Source of the DNA: Saprospiraceae bacterium
Lineage (GTDB): Bacteria > Bacteroidota > Bacteroidia > Chitinophagales > Saprospiraceae
NCBI GenBank assembly: GCA_026993525.1
Contig: JALWSS010000026.1
Coordinates: forward strand, 1 to 64,000
Direction: 5' to 3'
Length of the DNA stretch: 64,000 nt
Part shown: piece after piece, positions 35,092 through 43,838 of the stretch
How the letters are laid out: each line of letters starts with the position of its first letter
How positions within the stretch are numbered: position 1 is the stretch's first letter
Translations under genes and position numbers: made by a program
Notes under the pieces: model-generated
What the model saw: only the letters and a program-made list of their open reading frames with translations
Database searches by the model: none
Told to the model about the DNA's origin: nothing

Positions 35092-35194
35092 TATACCCGA
35101 TCCGAAGTGGTTTGGGAATAATTCATCACTCCTGTCCAGTGTGGATGGGGAGTTTGGGCGGCTCCGCCGCCCAAACCACTTCGTTTTGGGTATA
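35092..35194 (-). repeat. MITE-like element, copy D (103 bp), inside the hydrogenase operon
   Basis: This is the shortest complete copy. The arms are TATACCCGATCCGAAGTGG on the left and CCACTTCG, TTTTGGG, TATA on the right. The core is a perfect 10-bp stem, TTTGGGCGGC with GCCGCCCAAA. On the minus strand it has the same orientation as copy C relative to its downstream gene. It lies between hyaB and hyaC and leaves exactly 15 nt to the hyaC start. A read-through transcript would carry a stable stem here. Confidence 0.92.
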
Positions 35195-35224
35195 ATTACT
35201 GAACTTCAAAAACTACATCAGCCC

Positions 35225-36943
35225 TCAAACAACCTTGGCCCTGTTGATGTGCTTGCCTTCTTCGTCGTAAATGTGCACAGCACAAGCCAGGCAGGGGTCA
35301 AAGGAATGCACCGTCCTGAGGATTTCAACAGGTTGTTCAGGATCGGCCACGGGCGTGTCTTTCAAGGCAGCTTCATAAGCAGACATCTGCCCTTTGGGGT
35401 CTCTGGGCGAGGCATTCCAGGTTGTTGGCACAACGAGCTGGTAGTTTTTGATCTTGGTGTCTTCAATTACGATCCAGTGTGCCAGGGCGCCTCTCGGTGC
35501 TTCGGTGAAACCGACGCCCCGGGCTTGCTTTTCCCATTTGGCCGGATTGAATTTATCCGTATTTGCCATGCGGTTGTCGCCGTTTTTCAAATTTGTTATG
35601 AGTTGGTCGTAGAACTCAAGGGCCCACTGTGCAACGAGGAGGCTTTCGAGGCCACGTGCGGCTGTTCGGCCCAGTGTTGAAAACAAGGCTGTGAGGGGCA
35701 CTTTCAGTTTCGCCAGGGCGCTGTCAACCACTTCTTTAAAGTCTTCCCTTCCTCTTGCATAGCCCACCAGCATTCTGGCCAGTGGTCCTACTTCCACCGG
35801 ATTACCCTTCCACCTCGGGGTTTTGATGAAGCTGTATTTTTCATCAACGTTGAGGAAGTCATAAGGAGGTTTTGGGCCGGTGTAGTTGATTTTACTTTCT
35901 CCCATCCAGGGGTGCAGCCCGGCATCATCACCGGCTTCGTAATTGTACCACGAGCGGGCAACGAATTCCTGTATCTCTTCATCATTGCGCAGGTCAACAT
36001 CCATGACGTTGTTGATATCTTTATTCAAAATGACGCCGGAGGGGAATTTGAAACTTGTGGGATCATTAAAACCATTGGTGGGCAGGTCGCCATAAACCAT
36101 GTAGCTGCCCAGCCCGCCACCGATCGAAGCCCAATCGAGGTAGTAGGGTGCTACGGCCAGAATGTCGGGGATGTAAACCTGCTCGACAAACTCTTTGGCG
36201 TCTTTGAGGAGTTGATGAACCTGTGCCAGACGGGTGGCATTGATGCCGCTCACATCGTCCAGGCCTATGGCGCATGCCATTCCGCCTACCAGGTAGTTGG
36301 GATGGGGATTTTTACCACCAAAAATTGCGTGGACTTTGACAATTTCCTTTTGCCATTCCAATGCTTCCAGGTAATGTGCCACCCCAATGAGGTTAATTTC
36401 CGGCGGCAATTTATAGGCTGAATGGCCCCAATATCCGTTGGCGAAAATTCCAAGCTGACCACTTTCAACGAAGCGGGTCAGCCGTTTTTGAAGATCGGAA
36501 AAATAGCCCGGCGAACTCCTGGGCCAGTTAGAAATACTTTGGGCAATTCCCGAGGTCTCGTCAGGATCAGCTTTGAGGGCTGAAATCACGTCCACCCAGT
36601 CAAAGGCATGCAAATGGTAAAAGTGTACCACGTGATCGTGCAGGTATTGTGTGCAAAACATTATGTTGCGAACCAGCTCAGCATTTGGAGGAATAACAAT
36701 CCCGAGTGCATCCTCAACAGTACGTACCGAAGCCAGGGAGTGCACAGAGGTGCATACACCGCACACCCGGCCGACAAATGCCCATGCATCACGCGGGTCT
36801 CTGCCTTTGAGAATTTCTTCAATCAGGCGGACCATGGTTCCCGCGCTATATGCATCGGTCACTTTTCCGTCTTTAATTTCGGCCTCGATGCGGAGGTGAC
36901 CTTCAATTCTTGTTACCGGGTCAATGACTATTCTCTCAGCCAT
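35225..36943 (-). CDS. hyaB: [NiFe]-hydrogenase large subunit
   Basis: The 572-residue catalytic subunit carries the Ni-Fe(CN)2CO site. The four nickel/iron ligands are C61 and C64 (RVCGVCTSVH) and C551 and C554 (DPCLACAVH). The final 15 residues after H557 (IYDEEGKHINRAKVV) are the tail removed by the maturation protease. The conserved EAPRGALAHW arginine segment is present. Length and L1/L2 motifs fit group 1 membrane-bound uptake hydrogenases. It follows the small subunit after a 251-bp gap, larger than usual. Confidence 0.97.
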   Translation of the reverse strand: MAERIVIDPVTRIEGHLRIEAEIKDGKVTDAYSAGTMVRLIEEILKGRDPRDAWAFVGRVCGVCTSVHSLASVRTVEDALGIVIPPNAELVRNIMFCTQYLHDHVVHFYHLHAFDWVDVISALKADPDETSGIAQSISNWPRSSPGYFSDLQKRLTRFVESGQLGIFANGYWGHSAYKLPPEINLIGVAHYLEALEWQKEIVKVHAIFGGKNPHPNYLVGGMACAIGLDDVSGINATRLAQVHQLLKDAKEFVEQVYIPDILAVAPYYLDWASIGGGLGSYMVYGDLPTNGFNDPTSFKFPSGVILNKDINNVMDVDLRNDEEIQEFVARSWYNYEAGDDAGLHPWMGESKINYTGPKPPYDFLNVDEKYSFIKTPRWKGNPVEVGPLARMLVGYARGREDFKEVVDSALAKLKVPLTALFSTLGRTAARGLESLLVAQWALEFYDQLITNLKNGDNRMANTDKFNPAKWEKQARGVGFTEAPRGALAHWIVIEDTKIKNYQLVVPTTWNASPRDPKGQMSAYEAALKDTPVADPEQPVEILRTVHSFDPCLACAVHIYDEEGKHINRAKVV

Positions 36944-37194
36944 GTTCGTTAAAATTTGAATCCGGAAAATCCGGGTGGTTTTTAAATGAGATTTTCTGAG
37001 TCAAGTGTCAAGGTTCATATTGCCGGAACCCGTCCCGACACTTCGGGAGGCGAACAATACCAATTTACCCCATTGCGGAAAATATTCACGGCACTTTACC
37101 GGAAGGCCGCCCGACGCAGCCCTGTTCCAGGCAATGCGGTGTATTCAGGAGCACTCAATATTGTTGTTGTGAGGGTGCAAGTGCTTTGTACGGG

Positions 37195-38313
37195 TCACAA
37201 TTCTTTTTCAGCTTCTTTGCCTTCTTCAATGTGTTCGTCAATCACTTTGGCTTTTCGGAAATTGGTCGCAATTGCATGGGCGGCAATGCCAGCAGCTGTC
37301 ACACCCGCGGCAACCATACCTATTGTGTCAGCATTGCTCTCGATTCCAAAGCCGGGGAAATTTGCCATTTGACGGTAGAGCGGGCCGTTGTCCCAAAAAT
37401 TTTCTTCACTACAACCGAAACATCCATGGCCCGACTGGATGGGGAAACTCGTGCCGTTGTTCCATTTTGTCACACCGCAGGCGTTGTAAGTCATCGGGCC
37501 TTTGCACCCCACTTTGTAAAGGCAATAACCTTTTTTTGCATTTGCATCGTCAAAAGATTCCACAAACAATCCGGCGTCGTAAAATGGGCGGCGATAACAG
37601 GTGTCATGTACCCGTTTGGAATAGAATGCTTTGGGCCGGCCGATGCGGTCGAGGGCTGGCAAACGTCCAAATGACAAAATATGTACGATAACCCCGGCCA
37701 TGACTTCGCCTATGGGTGGGCAACCGGGCACTTTTACTATGGGTTTGCCCTTCACCAATTTGTGAACGGGGGTGGCAGAAGTGGGGTTCGGTTTGGCTGC
37801 CTGAACGCAGCCATTGCAAGCACAACTGCCCCAGGCGATGATCGCTTTGGCACCGGCTGCGGTTTCTTCCAGCACCTGCTCGGCCGTTCGGCCTCCTATG
37901 CAACAGTACACGCCATCGTCGGCGGTGGGCACCGACCCTTCCACACAAAGGATGTACTCCCCGTTGTAGTCTTGCATGGTTTTGTGCATGGCTGCCTCGG
38001 CACGATGACCGCTGGCCGCCATCAAAGTTTCTGTATAGTCCAGAGATATTTTGTCCAGTAAAATATCAGCCACGATGGGATGAGATGACCTGATAAAGCT
38101 TTCGCTGCAACAGGTACACTCCTGAAAATGAAGCCAGATAACGGGTATGCGGGGAGTGGTCTCAAGTGCATTGGCAACCTGTGCAATGCCACTTGCCTCC
38201 AAACCAAGGTAAGCACCCATCATTGCACAAAATTTCATGAAATCCCGTCTGGAGTAGCCTTTTGCTTTTAACTCTTCGTAATAAGTGGGACGGCGGGAAG
38301 GAGTGATAGCCAT
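37195..38313 (-). CDS. hyaA: [NiFe]-hydrogenase small subunit, oxygen-tolerant type
   Basis: The 372-residue subunit carries three iron-sulfur clusters and leads electrons from the active site to cytochrome b. A Tat signal (SRRDFMKFC, residues 21-29) exports the folded dimer. The proximal cluster has the six Cys of oxygen-tolerant enzymes: C66, C68, C69, C164, C169, C198, each 49 residues after Cys 17, 19, 20, 115, 120 and 149 of E. coli Hyd-1. An additional Cys, C166, sits in GSCACNGC. The medial and distal cluster residues follow (HDTCYRR, GCKGP, GHGCFGCSE). The C-terminal membrane anchor is VAAGVTAAGIAAHAIA. It is the first gene of the structural operon. Confidence 0.97.
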   Translation of the reverse strand: MAITPSRRPTYYEELKAKGYSRRDFMKFCAMMGAYLGLEASGIAQVANALETTPRIPVIWLHFQECTCCSESFIRSSHPIVADILLDKISLDYTETLMAASGHRAEAAMHKTMQDYNGEYILCVEGSVPTADDGVYCCIGGRTAEQVLEETAAGAKAIIAWGSCACNGCVQAAKPNPTSATPVHKLVKGKPIVKVPGCPPIGEVMAGVIVHILSFGRLPALDRIGRPKAFYSKRVHDTCYRRPFYDAGLFVESFDDANAKKGYCLYKVGCKGPMTYNACGVTKWNNGTSFPIQSGHGCFGCSEENFWDNGPLYRQMANFPGFGIESNADTIGMVAAGVTAAGIAAHAIATNFRKAKVIDEHIEEGKEAEKEL

Positions 38314-38392
38314 GCTGCATAAATTTTTGAAGGAAGTGACAATTAAATTCTTTTAACAGCGGAAACATAAAATTTCATTTAGCATGTTGAGA

Positions 38393-38406
38393 TTGACACC
38401 AATCAA
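38393..38406. promoter_or_regulatory. FNR/CRP-like palindrome in the divergent hydrogenase promoter region
   Basis: TTGAC-ACCA-ATCAA matches the FNR consensus TTGAT-N4-ATCAA at nine of ten defined positions. It lies 80 bp from the hyaA start and 95 bp from the start of the small membrane protein gene. A second, overlapping inverted repeat CACCAAT, seven bases, ATTGGTG occupies 38397-38417. Control of both arms by an oxygen- or redox-responsive CRP/FNR protein is inference, as no such regulator gene is in the window. Confidence 0.45.
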
Positions 38407-38500
38407 ATCCATTGGTGATTTTTGTCAACAACCGTTGGCGGGGTTATGCTATAATTTGGCTCATTCAATTTATTGGTTCGTTTTAAAACTCCTCCATCCA

Positions 38501-38704
38501 ATGAAAAAGTTGACAACCATTATTCTGGGTTTTGTACCGTTCAGCCTTTTTGCACACGGGGGGCATGGTTTCTTTGACCCTCACTCATTGATACACTATC
38601 TGTTGAGCACTGAACATGCTTTACCGGTTTTGATCCTTTGTGCTATCGGGGTGATGTTTTTAATTGAACATTATCGAAACGAAAAAGCCCGAACGAAAAG
38701 CTAA
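38501..38704 (+). CDS. Small membrane protein with HGGHG motif, hydrogenase-associated
   Basis: The 67-residue product has an N-terminal signal-like helix (MKKLTTIILGFVPFSLF), then AHGGHGFFDPHSLIHYLLSTEH, then one membrane helix (LPVLILCAIGVMFLIEHY) and a basic end. The histidines would lie outside the cytoplasmic membrane, so metal binding is possible. It starts the hyp operon, 15 bp before hypA. The ATG at 38501 fits the signal; a frame upstream to 38384 is unlikely. No named family was recognised; it resembles the first part of HupE/UreJ-type proteins only in its HGG(H) start. Confidence 0.7.
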   Translation: MKKLTTIILGFVPFSLFAHGGHGFFDPHSLIHYLLSTEHALPVLILCAIGVMFLIEHYRNEKARTKS

Positions 38705-38719
38705 AAAGCACCAAGGCAA

Positions 38720-39061
38720 ATGCATGAATTATCAATCGTTGCCAGCATTGTGGAAATAGCGGAGGAACACGTGCGAAAAGCCGGAGCAAGTTCAGCAACG
38801 CATGTTGAATTAGAGATTGGCGAACTGGCTGGTGTTGAGTGGAAAGCTCTGGAATTTGCATGGGAGGTGGCTGTGAAAAACACCGTACTGGAAAATGCCA
38901 AAAAGCACCTTGTGCGAATTTCGGGTCTTGCAAAATGTGCAGAATGCTCGGAGGAGTTTAATATGAGAACATTGTTTGACCCGTGCCCTGTTTGCGGTTC
39001 GTATTTTAATGTAATATTACGGGGAAAGGAACTCAGGGTGAAAGCACTTACAGTTGTTTGA
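38720..39061 (+). CDS. hypA: Hydrogenase nickel incorporation protein HypA
   Basis: The 113-residue metallochaperone works with HypB to insert nickel. The N-terminal MHE (His2 is the nickel ligand) is present. The zinc site is CAECSEEF and CPVCGSYF (about residues 73-95). Length and order of motifs are normal for HypA. It is followed by hypB. Confidence 0.96.
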   Translation: MHELSIVASIVEIAEEHVRKAGASSATHVELEIGELAGVEWKALEFAWEVAVKNTVLENAKKHLVRISGLAKCAECSEEFNMRTLFDPCPVCGSYFNVILRGKELRVKALTVV

Positions 39062-39246
39062 AACAGAATTTTGAGCTTGTGAGGGCTTCCATGGCCGGCT
39101 ATCAACCGGGATTTTTTTTGAGTGAGTATGTCTGGAGATTGCCGGCATTTCCCGAGGACCTCTCAGTACCAGGTGGGTTCTATTTACTCACTCTCGACAC
39201 TTCACGGAAGTTCAAACAGAGTCTTGAAGAATTAAACTACAATATT

Positions 39247-40062
39247 ATGTGCGGAATCTGCGGTTGTGGCCAGGAAGACGGAACAGTCACTATCAAAAAA
39301 GTAGGTGAACATACCAGTTCACCAGCTGATGCTCCCGTTGCCCACATGCACAAGCACGGGCATCATCACCACCATCATCGCCATCATGGCAATGAGATTG
39401 GCAACGAGAAAGTTTTGCAGATTGAACAGGATATTTTAGGGAAAAACAACCTCCTGGCAGAGCGCAACAGGGGCTACTTTGAAGCCAAAAATATACTGAC
39501 CCTCAATTTGGTGAGTTCGCCGGGAAGTGGTAAAACAGCCTTGCTGGAACGCACATTGACTGAGCTTAAAGACGAGATACCCTGCTATGTCATTGAAGGG
39601 GACCAACAGACAAGCAACGATGCCAGCCGCATTGCTGCAACAGGGGCAGAGGTGGTGCAGATCAACACCGGCAAGGGGTGCCATCTGGAGGCTGACATGG
39701 TCAACACTGCCGTAAAGAAGTTGTCTCCTTCGGAAAACTCATTGTTATTTATTGAAAATGTGGGCAACCTGGTTTGCCCCGCTATGTTTGATCTGGGCGA
39801 AGCAGTGCGGGTGGTCATCATCAGTGTTACTGAAGGAGAAGACAAGCCGATCAAGTATCCGGATATGTTCCATTCTTCACAACTGTGTATCATCAATAAA
39901 ATTGACTTGTTACCCTATGTAAGCTTTGATATTGAAAAGGTGAAAGAATATGCCGGGCAGGTTAGCCATATTACTGAATTTATTGAGTTGTCAGCAACGA
40001 CAGGTGAAGGTATGGACCAATGGTACGATTGGTTGAGGGCAAGGGTCCGGCCCCAAAGGTAG
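39247..40062 (+). CDS. hypB: Hydrogenase nickel incorporation GTPase HypB
   Basis: The 271-residue GTPase delivers nickel to the hydrogenase precursor. It starts MCGICGCG, the high-affinity nickel motif. A His-rich stretch follows (about 36-50, HKHGHHHHHHRHHG), probably for nickel storage. The P-loop is SSPGSGKTALL, with switch DQQTSNDA and the guanine site NKIDLLPYV. The ATG at 39247 is chosen since the family begins at MCxxCGC; the 63 codons upstream in frame overlap the hypA stop and match nothing. Confidence 0.96.
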   Translation: MCGICGCGQEDGTVTIKKVGEHTSSPADAPVAHMHKHGHHHHHHRHHGNEIGNEKVLQIEQDILGKNNLLAERNRGYFEAKNILTLNLVSSPGSGKTALLERTLTELKDEIPCYVIEGDQQTSNDASRIAATGAEVVQINTGKGCHLEADMVNTAVKKLSPSENSLLFIENVGNLVCPAMFDLGEAVRVVIISVTEGEDKPIKYPDMFHSSQLCIINKIDLLPYVSFDIEKVKEYAGQVSHITEFIELSATTGEGMDQWYDWLRARVRPQR

Positions 40063-40131
40063 TGGAGGGCTCACACGATGAGAAATAGTGCCTGGGTTAA
40101 GGGCACAGGGCTCAATCATAATTTGATTTGA

Positions 40132-42417
40132 ATGCGCACCTATCACATCCATATTGAAGGCCAGGTTCAAGGGGTAGGGTTTCGACCCTTTGTTTACCGG
40201 CTGGCAAAAAGCAAAGGATTGAACGGGTCAGTTAGCAACGGGCTTGATGGTGTGCATATTTACTTTAATTCTGACGGAAACTCCGCACGCATTTTTTTGA
40301 AGGAAATATTGTCGAATCCTCCCGAAAGAGCTAAAGTGCTGAGATACAGCCTGGAAAATGGCCGGTATGAACATTTCGATGATTTCCGTATAGTTGAGAG
40401 CAGTAGCAAGGGCCGGGCTAATCTTCTGATAACTCCTGATCTCGGCCTGTGCGAAGACTGTAGAAGGGAACTCCATGACCCCGCCAATCACCGCTATCAT
40501 TATCCTTTTATCACGTGCATAAATTGTGGCCCCCGGTATTCAATTATGGCTGCTTTGCCCTATGACCGGGAAAATACCACCATGGATCCATTCCAAATGT
40601 GTGTGCCATGCAGGGAAGAATACAACAGTCCCGTCACGAGACGTCATTATTCGCAAACCAACTCCTGCCCCGACTGCTCCGTGCAATTGAGCTGGTATGA
40701 AAAAAGAGGAACGGTGTTTCAAAAGGAGGAGGGCCTTTCGGCCGATGAATATATTGCAAGGGTGATTGACAAATTGGCAGCGGGAAAAATAATTGGAATT
40801 AAAGGTATCGGGGGCTATCTGCTCATTTGTGATGCTGCCAGCAGGGCTGCAATCAACGAACTCCGGTTGCGGAAAAACAGGCCTTCCAAACCCTTTGCCT
40901 TGATGTACCCGGATATAGAATCGTTGAGAAATGACGCCATTTTGAGCGATGAAGCAGCCGCCGCTTTTCAAAGTATCGAAAGTCCAATAGTGTTGTGTTC
41001 CCTGCGCAGTTCACCAGCAAGTGGGATAGTTACCGATGCAATTGCCCCTCACCTCAATCGAATTGGAGCTATGCAACCTTATGCTCCCTTGTTTGACCTG
41101 CTCTTGCACGAATGGAAAAAACCCATTGTGGCTACCAGCGGCAATTTAAGTGGCTCACCTGTTTTTTTTGACGATGAGAAGGCGCTGGATAATTTGGGAT
41201 GTATCGCTGATGCTTTTCTGGTTAACAACCGGCGGATATTGGTGCCCCAGGACGACAGTGTGGTTCAATATACACCCGGCTTCAGAAAAAAAGTTGTTTT
41301 GCGAAGGTCACGGGCTTTTGCACCAACCTATATTCATCAAAATTTCCACAGTTGGCGGGGGAGCGCTTTGGCGATGGGTGCTGACATGAAAAGCACTTTT
41401 TCGGTGCAACACGCTGGCAACACTTATGTCAGCCAGTATCTCGGTGACCTTGAGAGTTTCGAAACCCAGCAAAACTACCAACTGACGCTGAATCACTTTT
41501 TACAGCTATTCGCCTCCAAACCCGATCGGGTAATTATTGACAAACACCCCGCCTATTTTTCCAGCGCCGAAGGCCTTCAAATCGCCGGGGAGTGGGGCCT
41601 GTCACTCATGCGTGTACAACACCATGAGGCACATTTTGCTGCTGTGATGGCGGAAAATGATTTATTGGAATGCGACCAGCCTGTTTTGGGTATAATATGG
41701 GACGGAACAGGCTGGGGCAATGATGGAAATATTTGGGGCGGAGAATTTTTTCTCTACAAAAATTGTGAAATCCTGCGCATAGACCATCTGGCCCGTTTTC
41801 CTCACCTGCTGGGTGATAAAATGTCAAAAGAGCCGCGGCTTTCCGCCCTGTCCATTTGCCGTGGAATTTCGGAAGCAGTGCCGTTGATAAAAGCGATGTT
41901 CACCCAACAGGAATGGGCCTACTATTCAAGGGTCGTGCAGCATAATGACGGTTTGATGAGCTCCAGTATGGGGCGCTTGTTTGATGGTGTTGCGGCTTTG
42001 CTGGGGCTTGTAACGAAGACCAGTTTCGAAGGGGAGGCAGCCATGCGGCTCGAGGCTTTGGCAACTTCATATTCACCCCATAAACAGCCAATTCCATATT
42101 CATTGGATACTGGTGTGATGCTGCGTGAGATAATTGCCGAATTGAAAAATGACACAGCCAAAAATAAAATTGCCTTCAGGTTTCATTTCACTTTGGTAAA
42201 ATGGATAGAAGCGGTTGCCAGAAGGCAACAAGCGAACCTGCTTGCATTTAGCGGAGGCGTTTTTCAAAATGCTCTTTTGGTGGATTTGGCAATTCAGAAC
42301 CTCAAGACTGACTTTCAGTTGTATTTCCATCAAGAGCTTTCTCCCAATGATGAATGCATCTCCTTCGGTCAACTGGCTCATGCATATCTGAAGCACCGTC
42401 AGGATCAGAAAATTTGA
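40132..42417 (+). CDS. hypF: Carbamoyltransferase HypF
   Basis: The 761-residue enzyme makes the carbamoyl group that becomes the cyanide ligands of the active site. Domains in order: acylphosphatase (1-92, GQVQGVGFRPFVYRLA), two zinc fingers (CEDC with CINC, CVPC with CPDC, about 105-185), YrdC-like (about 200-385, KGIGGYLLICDA), and Kae1-like carbamoyltransferase (about 400-755) with HHEAHFAAVMAEN, WDGTGWGNDGNIWGGEF and FSGGVFQN. The size is normal. Its stop is 5 bp from the hypC start. Confidence 0.97.
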   Translation: MRTYHIHIEGQVQGVGFRPFVYRLAKSKGLNGSVSNGLDGVHIYFNSDGNSARIFLKEILSNPPERAKVLRYSLENGRYEHFDDFRIVESSSKGRANLLITPDLGLCEDCRRELHDPANHRYHYPFITCINCGPRYSIMAALPYDRENTTMDPFQMCVPCREEYNSPVTRRHYSQTNSCPDCSVQLSWYEKRGTVFQKEEGLSADEYIARVIDKLAAGKIIGIKGIGGYLLICDAASRAAINELRLRKNRPSKPFALMYPDIESLRNDAILSDEAAAAFQSIESPIVLCSLRSSPASGIVTDAIAPHLNRIGAMQPYAPLFDLLLHEWKKPIVATSGNLSGSPVFFDDEKALDNLGCIADAFLVNNRRILVPQDDSVVQYTPGFRKKVVLRRSRAFAPTYIHQNFHSWRGSALAMGADMKSTFSVQHAGNTYVSQYLGDLESFETQQNYQLTLNHFLQLFASKPDRVIIDKHPAYFSSAEGLQIAGEWGLSLMRVQHHEAHFAAVMAENDLLECDQPVLGIIWDGTGWGNDGNIWGGEFFLYKNCEILRIDHLARFPHLLGDKMSKEPRLSALSICRGISEAVPLIKAMFTQQEWAYYSRVVQHNDGLMSSSMGRLFDGVAALLGLVTKTSFEGEAAMRLEALATSYSPHKQPIPYSLDTGVMLREIIAELKNDTAKNKIAFRFHFTLVKWIEAVARRQQANLLAFSGGVFQNALLVDLAIQNLKTDFQLYFHQELSPNDECISFGQLAHAYLKHRQDQKI

Positions 42418-42422
42418 AAACC

Positions 42423-42677
42423 ATGTGTTTGGCAATTCCCGGGAAAATTCAATCAATTACAGAGCAGCTGGATGACACTTTCCGGGTTGGGAAAGTATCC
42501 TTCGGAGGTATTCAGAAGGTGGTAAACCTTGCAATGGTGCCAGATGCCAAAGTTGGCGATTATGTATTGGTACACGTTGGTGTGGCAATAAGTATTGTTG
42601 ACGAAGATGAAGCCAGAACCACCTTTGAATATCTGAAAAAAATTGGAGAAGTGGATGAGCTGAATGACGATACGTAA
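42423..42677 (+). CDS. hypC: Hydrogenase assembly chaperone HypC
   Basis: The 84-residue chaperone binds the Fe(CN)2CO unit with HypD and transfers it to the large subunit. It begins MCLAIPGKI with the essential Cys2. The remaining fold is a small OB-like barrel (VGDYVLVHVGVAISIVDEDEA). The gene lies between hypF and hypD in the same operon. Confidence 0.96.
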   Translation: MCLAIPGKIQSITEQLDDTFRVGKVSFGGIQKVVNLAMVPDAKVGDYVLVHVGVAISIVDEDEARTTFEYLKKIGEVDELNDDT

Positions 42678-42718
42678 TCCAGGGTTAGGGGCAATTGTCA
42701 ACTCAAACTTTATTTATC

Positions 42719-43807
42719 ATGAAATATCTGTCTGAATACAGAAATCCGGAGTTGGTGCAAGAGTATCTGGCTGAGCTCAGGAAGCTGGTTACCAGGCCAT
42801 GGACGATAATGGAGATATGTGGCGGTCAAACGCATAGCCTGGTAAAAAATGGCATCATGGATATGTTGCCTCAGGAGATCACCATGGTTCATGGCCCCGG
42901 TTGTCCGGTGTGTGTAACGCCGTTGGGGATCATTGATGAGGCCATATATTTGGCAGAAAAGGAAGGCGTGATACTCTGTTCTTTTGGTGATATGATCAGG
43001 GTGCCCGGGTCTGAAAAAAGTTTGCTGGAGGCCAAGGCAGCAGGTGCGGATGTCCGGATTTTGTATTCACCTTTGGAAGCATTGAAGGTGGCACATGACA
43101 ATCCCGGCAAAGAAGTGGTCTTTTTTGCGGTCGGGTTTGAAACGACAGCACCTGCAAATGCGTTGTCTGTGGTTCAGGCAAGGGAAATGGGTATCCGGAA
43201 TTACTCCATTTTAGCTTCGCATGTATTGGTGCCTCCGGCTATGGAGGCCATTCTGAGTGATCCTGAAAATAAAATAGATGCTTTTTTGGCAGCGGGGCAT
43301 GTTTGTACTATCATGGGGGTAGAGGAATACATCCCTGTTGTTGACAAATACGAGGTGCCAATTGTAGTTACGGGTTTTGAACCTGTGGATTTGCTCCAGG
43401 GTATTCTGATGGCAGTGACGCAACTCGAGAAAGGAGAGGCTAAATTGGAAAACCAGTACGTCCGGGTGGTTAAGCGAGAAGGCAACAGACTTGCAAAAGA
43501 TACGATCAGGGAAGTATTCAAGGTTGCAGACCGGGACTGGCGCGGCATCGGGACCATTCCGGTAAGTGGTTACGAAGTTGGCGAGAATTACGCTGAATAC
43601 GACGCCAGAAAGAAATTCAAACTCAATCTTGCACCGGTCGGGGAAAACAGCGAATGCATTGCCGGCGAAATTTTGAAGGGCATGAAAAAGCCATTTGAGT
43701 GTCCGAATTTCGGAACTAAATGCAAGCCAGAGCATCCGTTGGGGGCACCCATGGTTTCATCTGAGGGTGCATGTGCAGCATATTACCATTTTGCAGGGGT
43801 GTCCTGA
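42719..43807 (+). CDS. hypD: Hydrogenase formation protein HypD
   Basis: The 362-residue iron-sulfur protein is the scaffold for assembly of the Fe(CN)2CO unit. Conserved parts are [55 protein letters not shown] and the cluster-binding Cys near the end ([38 protein letters not shown]). The ATG at 42719 matches the family start. It is followed by hypE after 31 bp. Confidence 0.97.
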   Translation: MKYLSEYRNPELVQEYLAELRKLVTRPWTIMEICGGQTHSLVKNGIMDMLPQEITMVHGPGCPVCVTPLGIIDEAIYLAEKEGVILCSFGDMIRVPGSEKSLLEAKAAGADVRILYSPLEALKVAHDNPGKEVVFFAVGFETTAPANALSVVQAREMGIRNYSILASHVLVPPAMEAILSDPENKIDAFLAAGHVCTIMGVEEYIPVVDKYEVPIVVTGFEPVDLLQGILMAVTQLEKGEAKLENQYVRVVKREGNRLAKDTIREVFKVADRDWRGIGTIPVSGYEVGENYAEYDARKKFKLNLAPVGENSECIAGEILKGMKKPFECPNFGTKCKPEHPLGAPMVSSEGACAAYYHFAGVS

Positions 43808-43838
43808 GGTATTATTCTTAACAAAGCAACCAGGTTGT

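Noticed and set aside
39058-39246. 63-codon N-terminal extension of hypB
   Set aside because: HypB proteins begin at the MCGICGCG nickel motif. The extension overlaps the hypA stop and has no similarity to the family.
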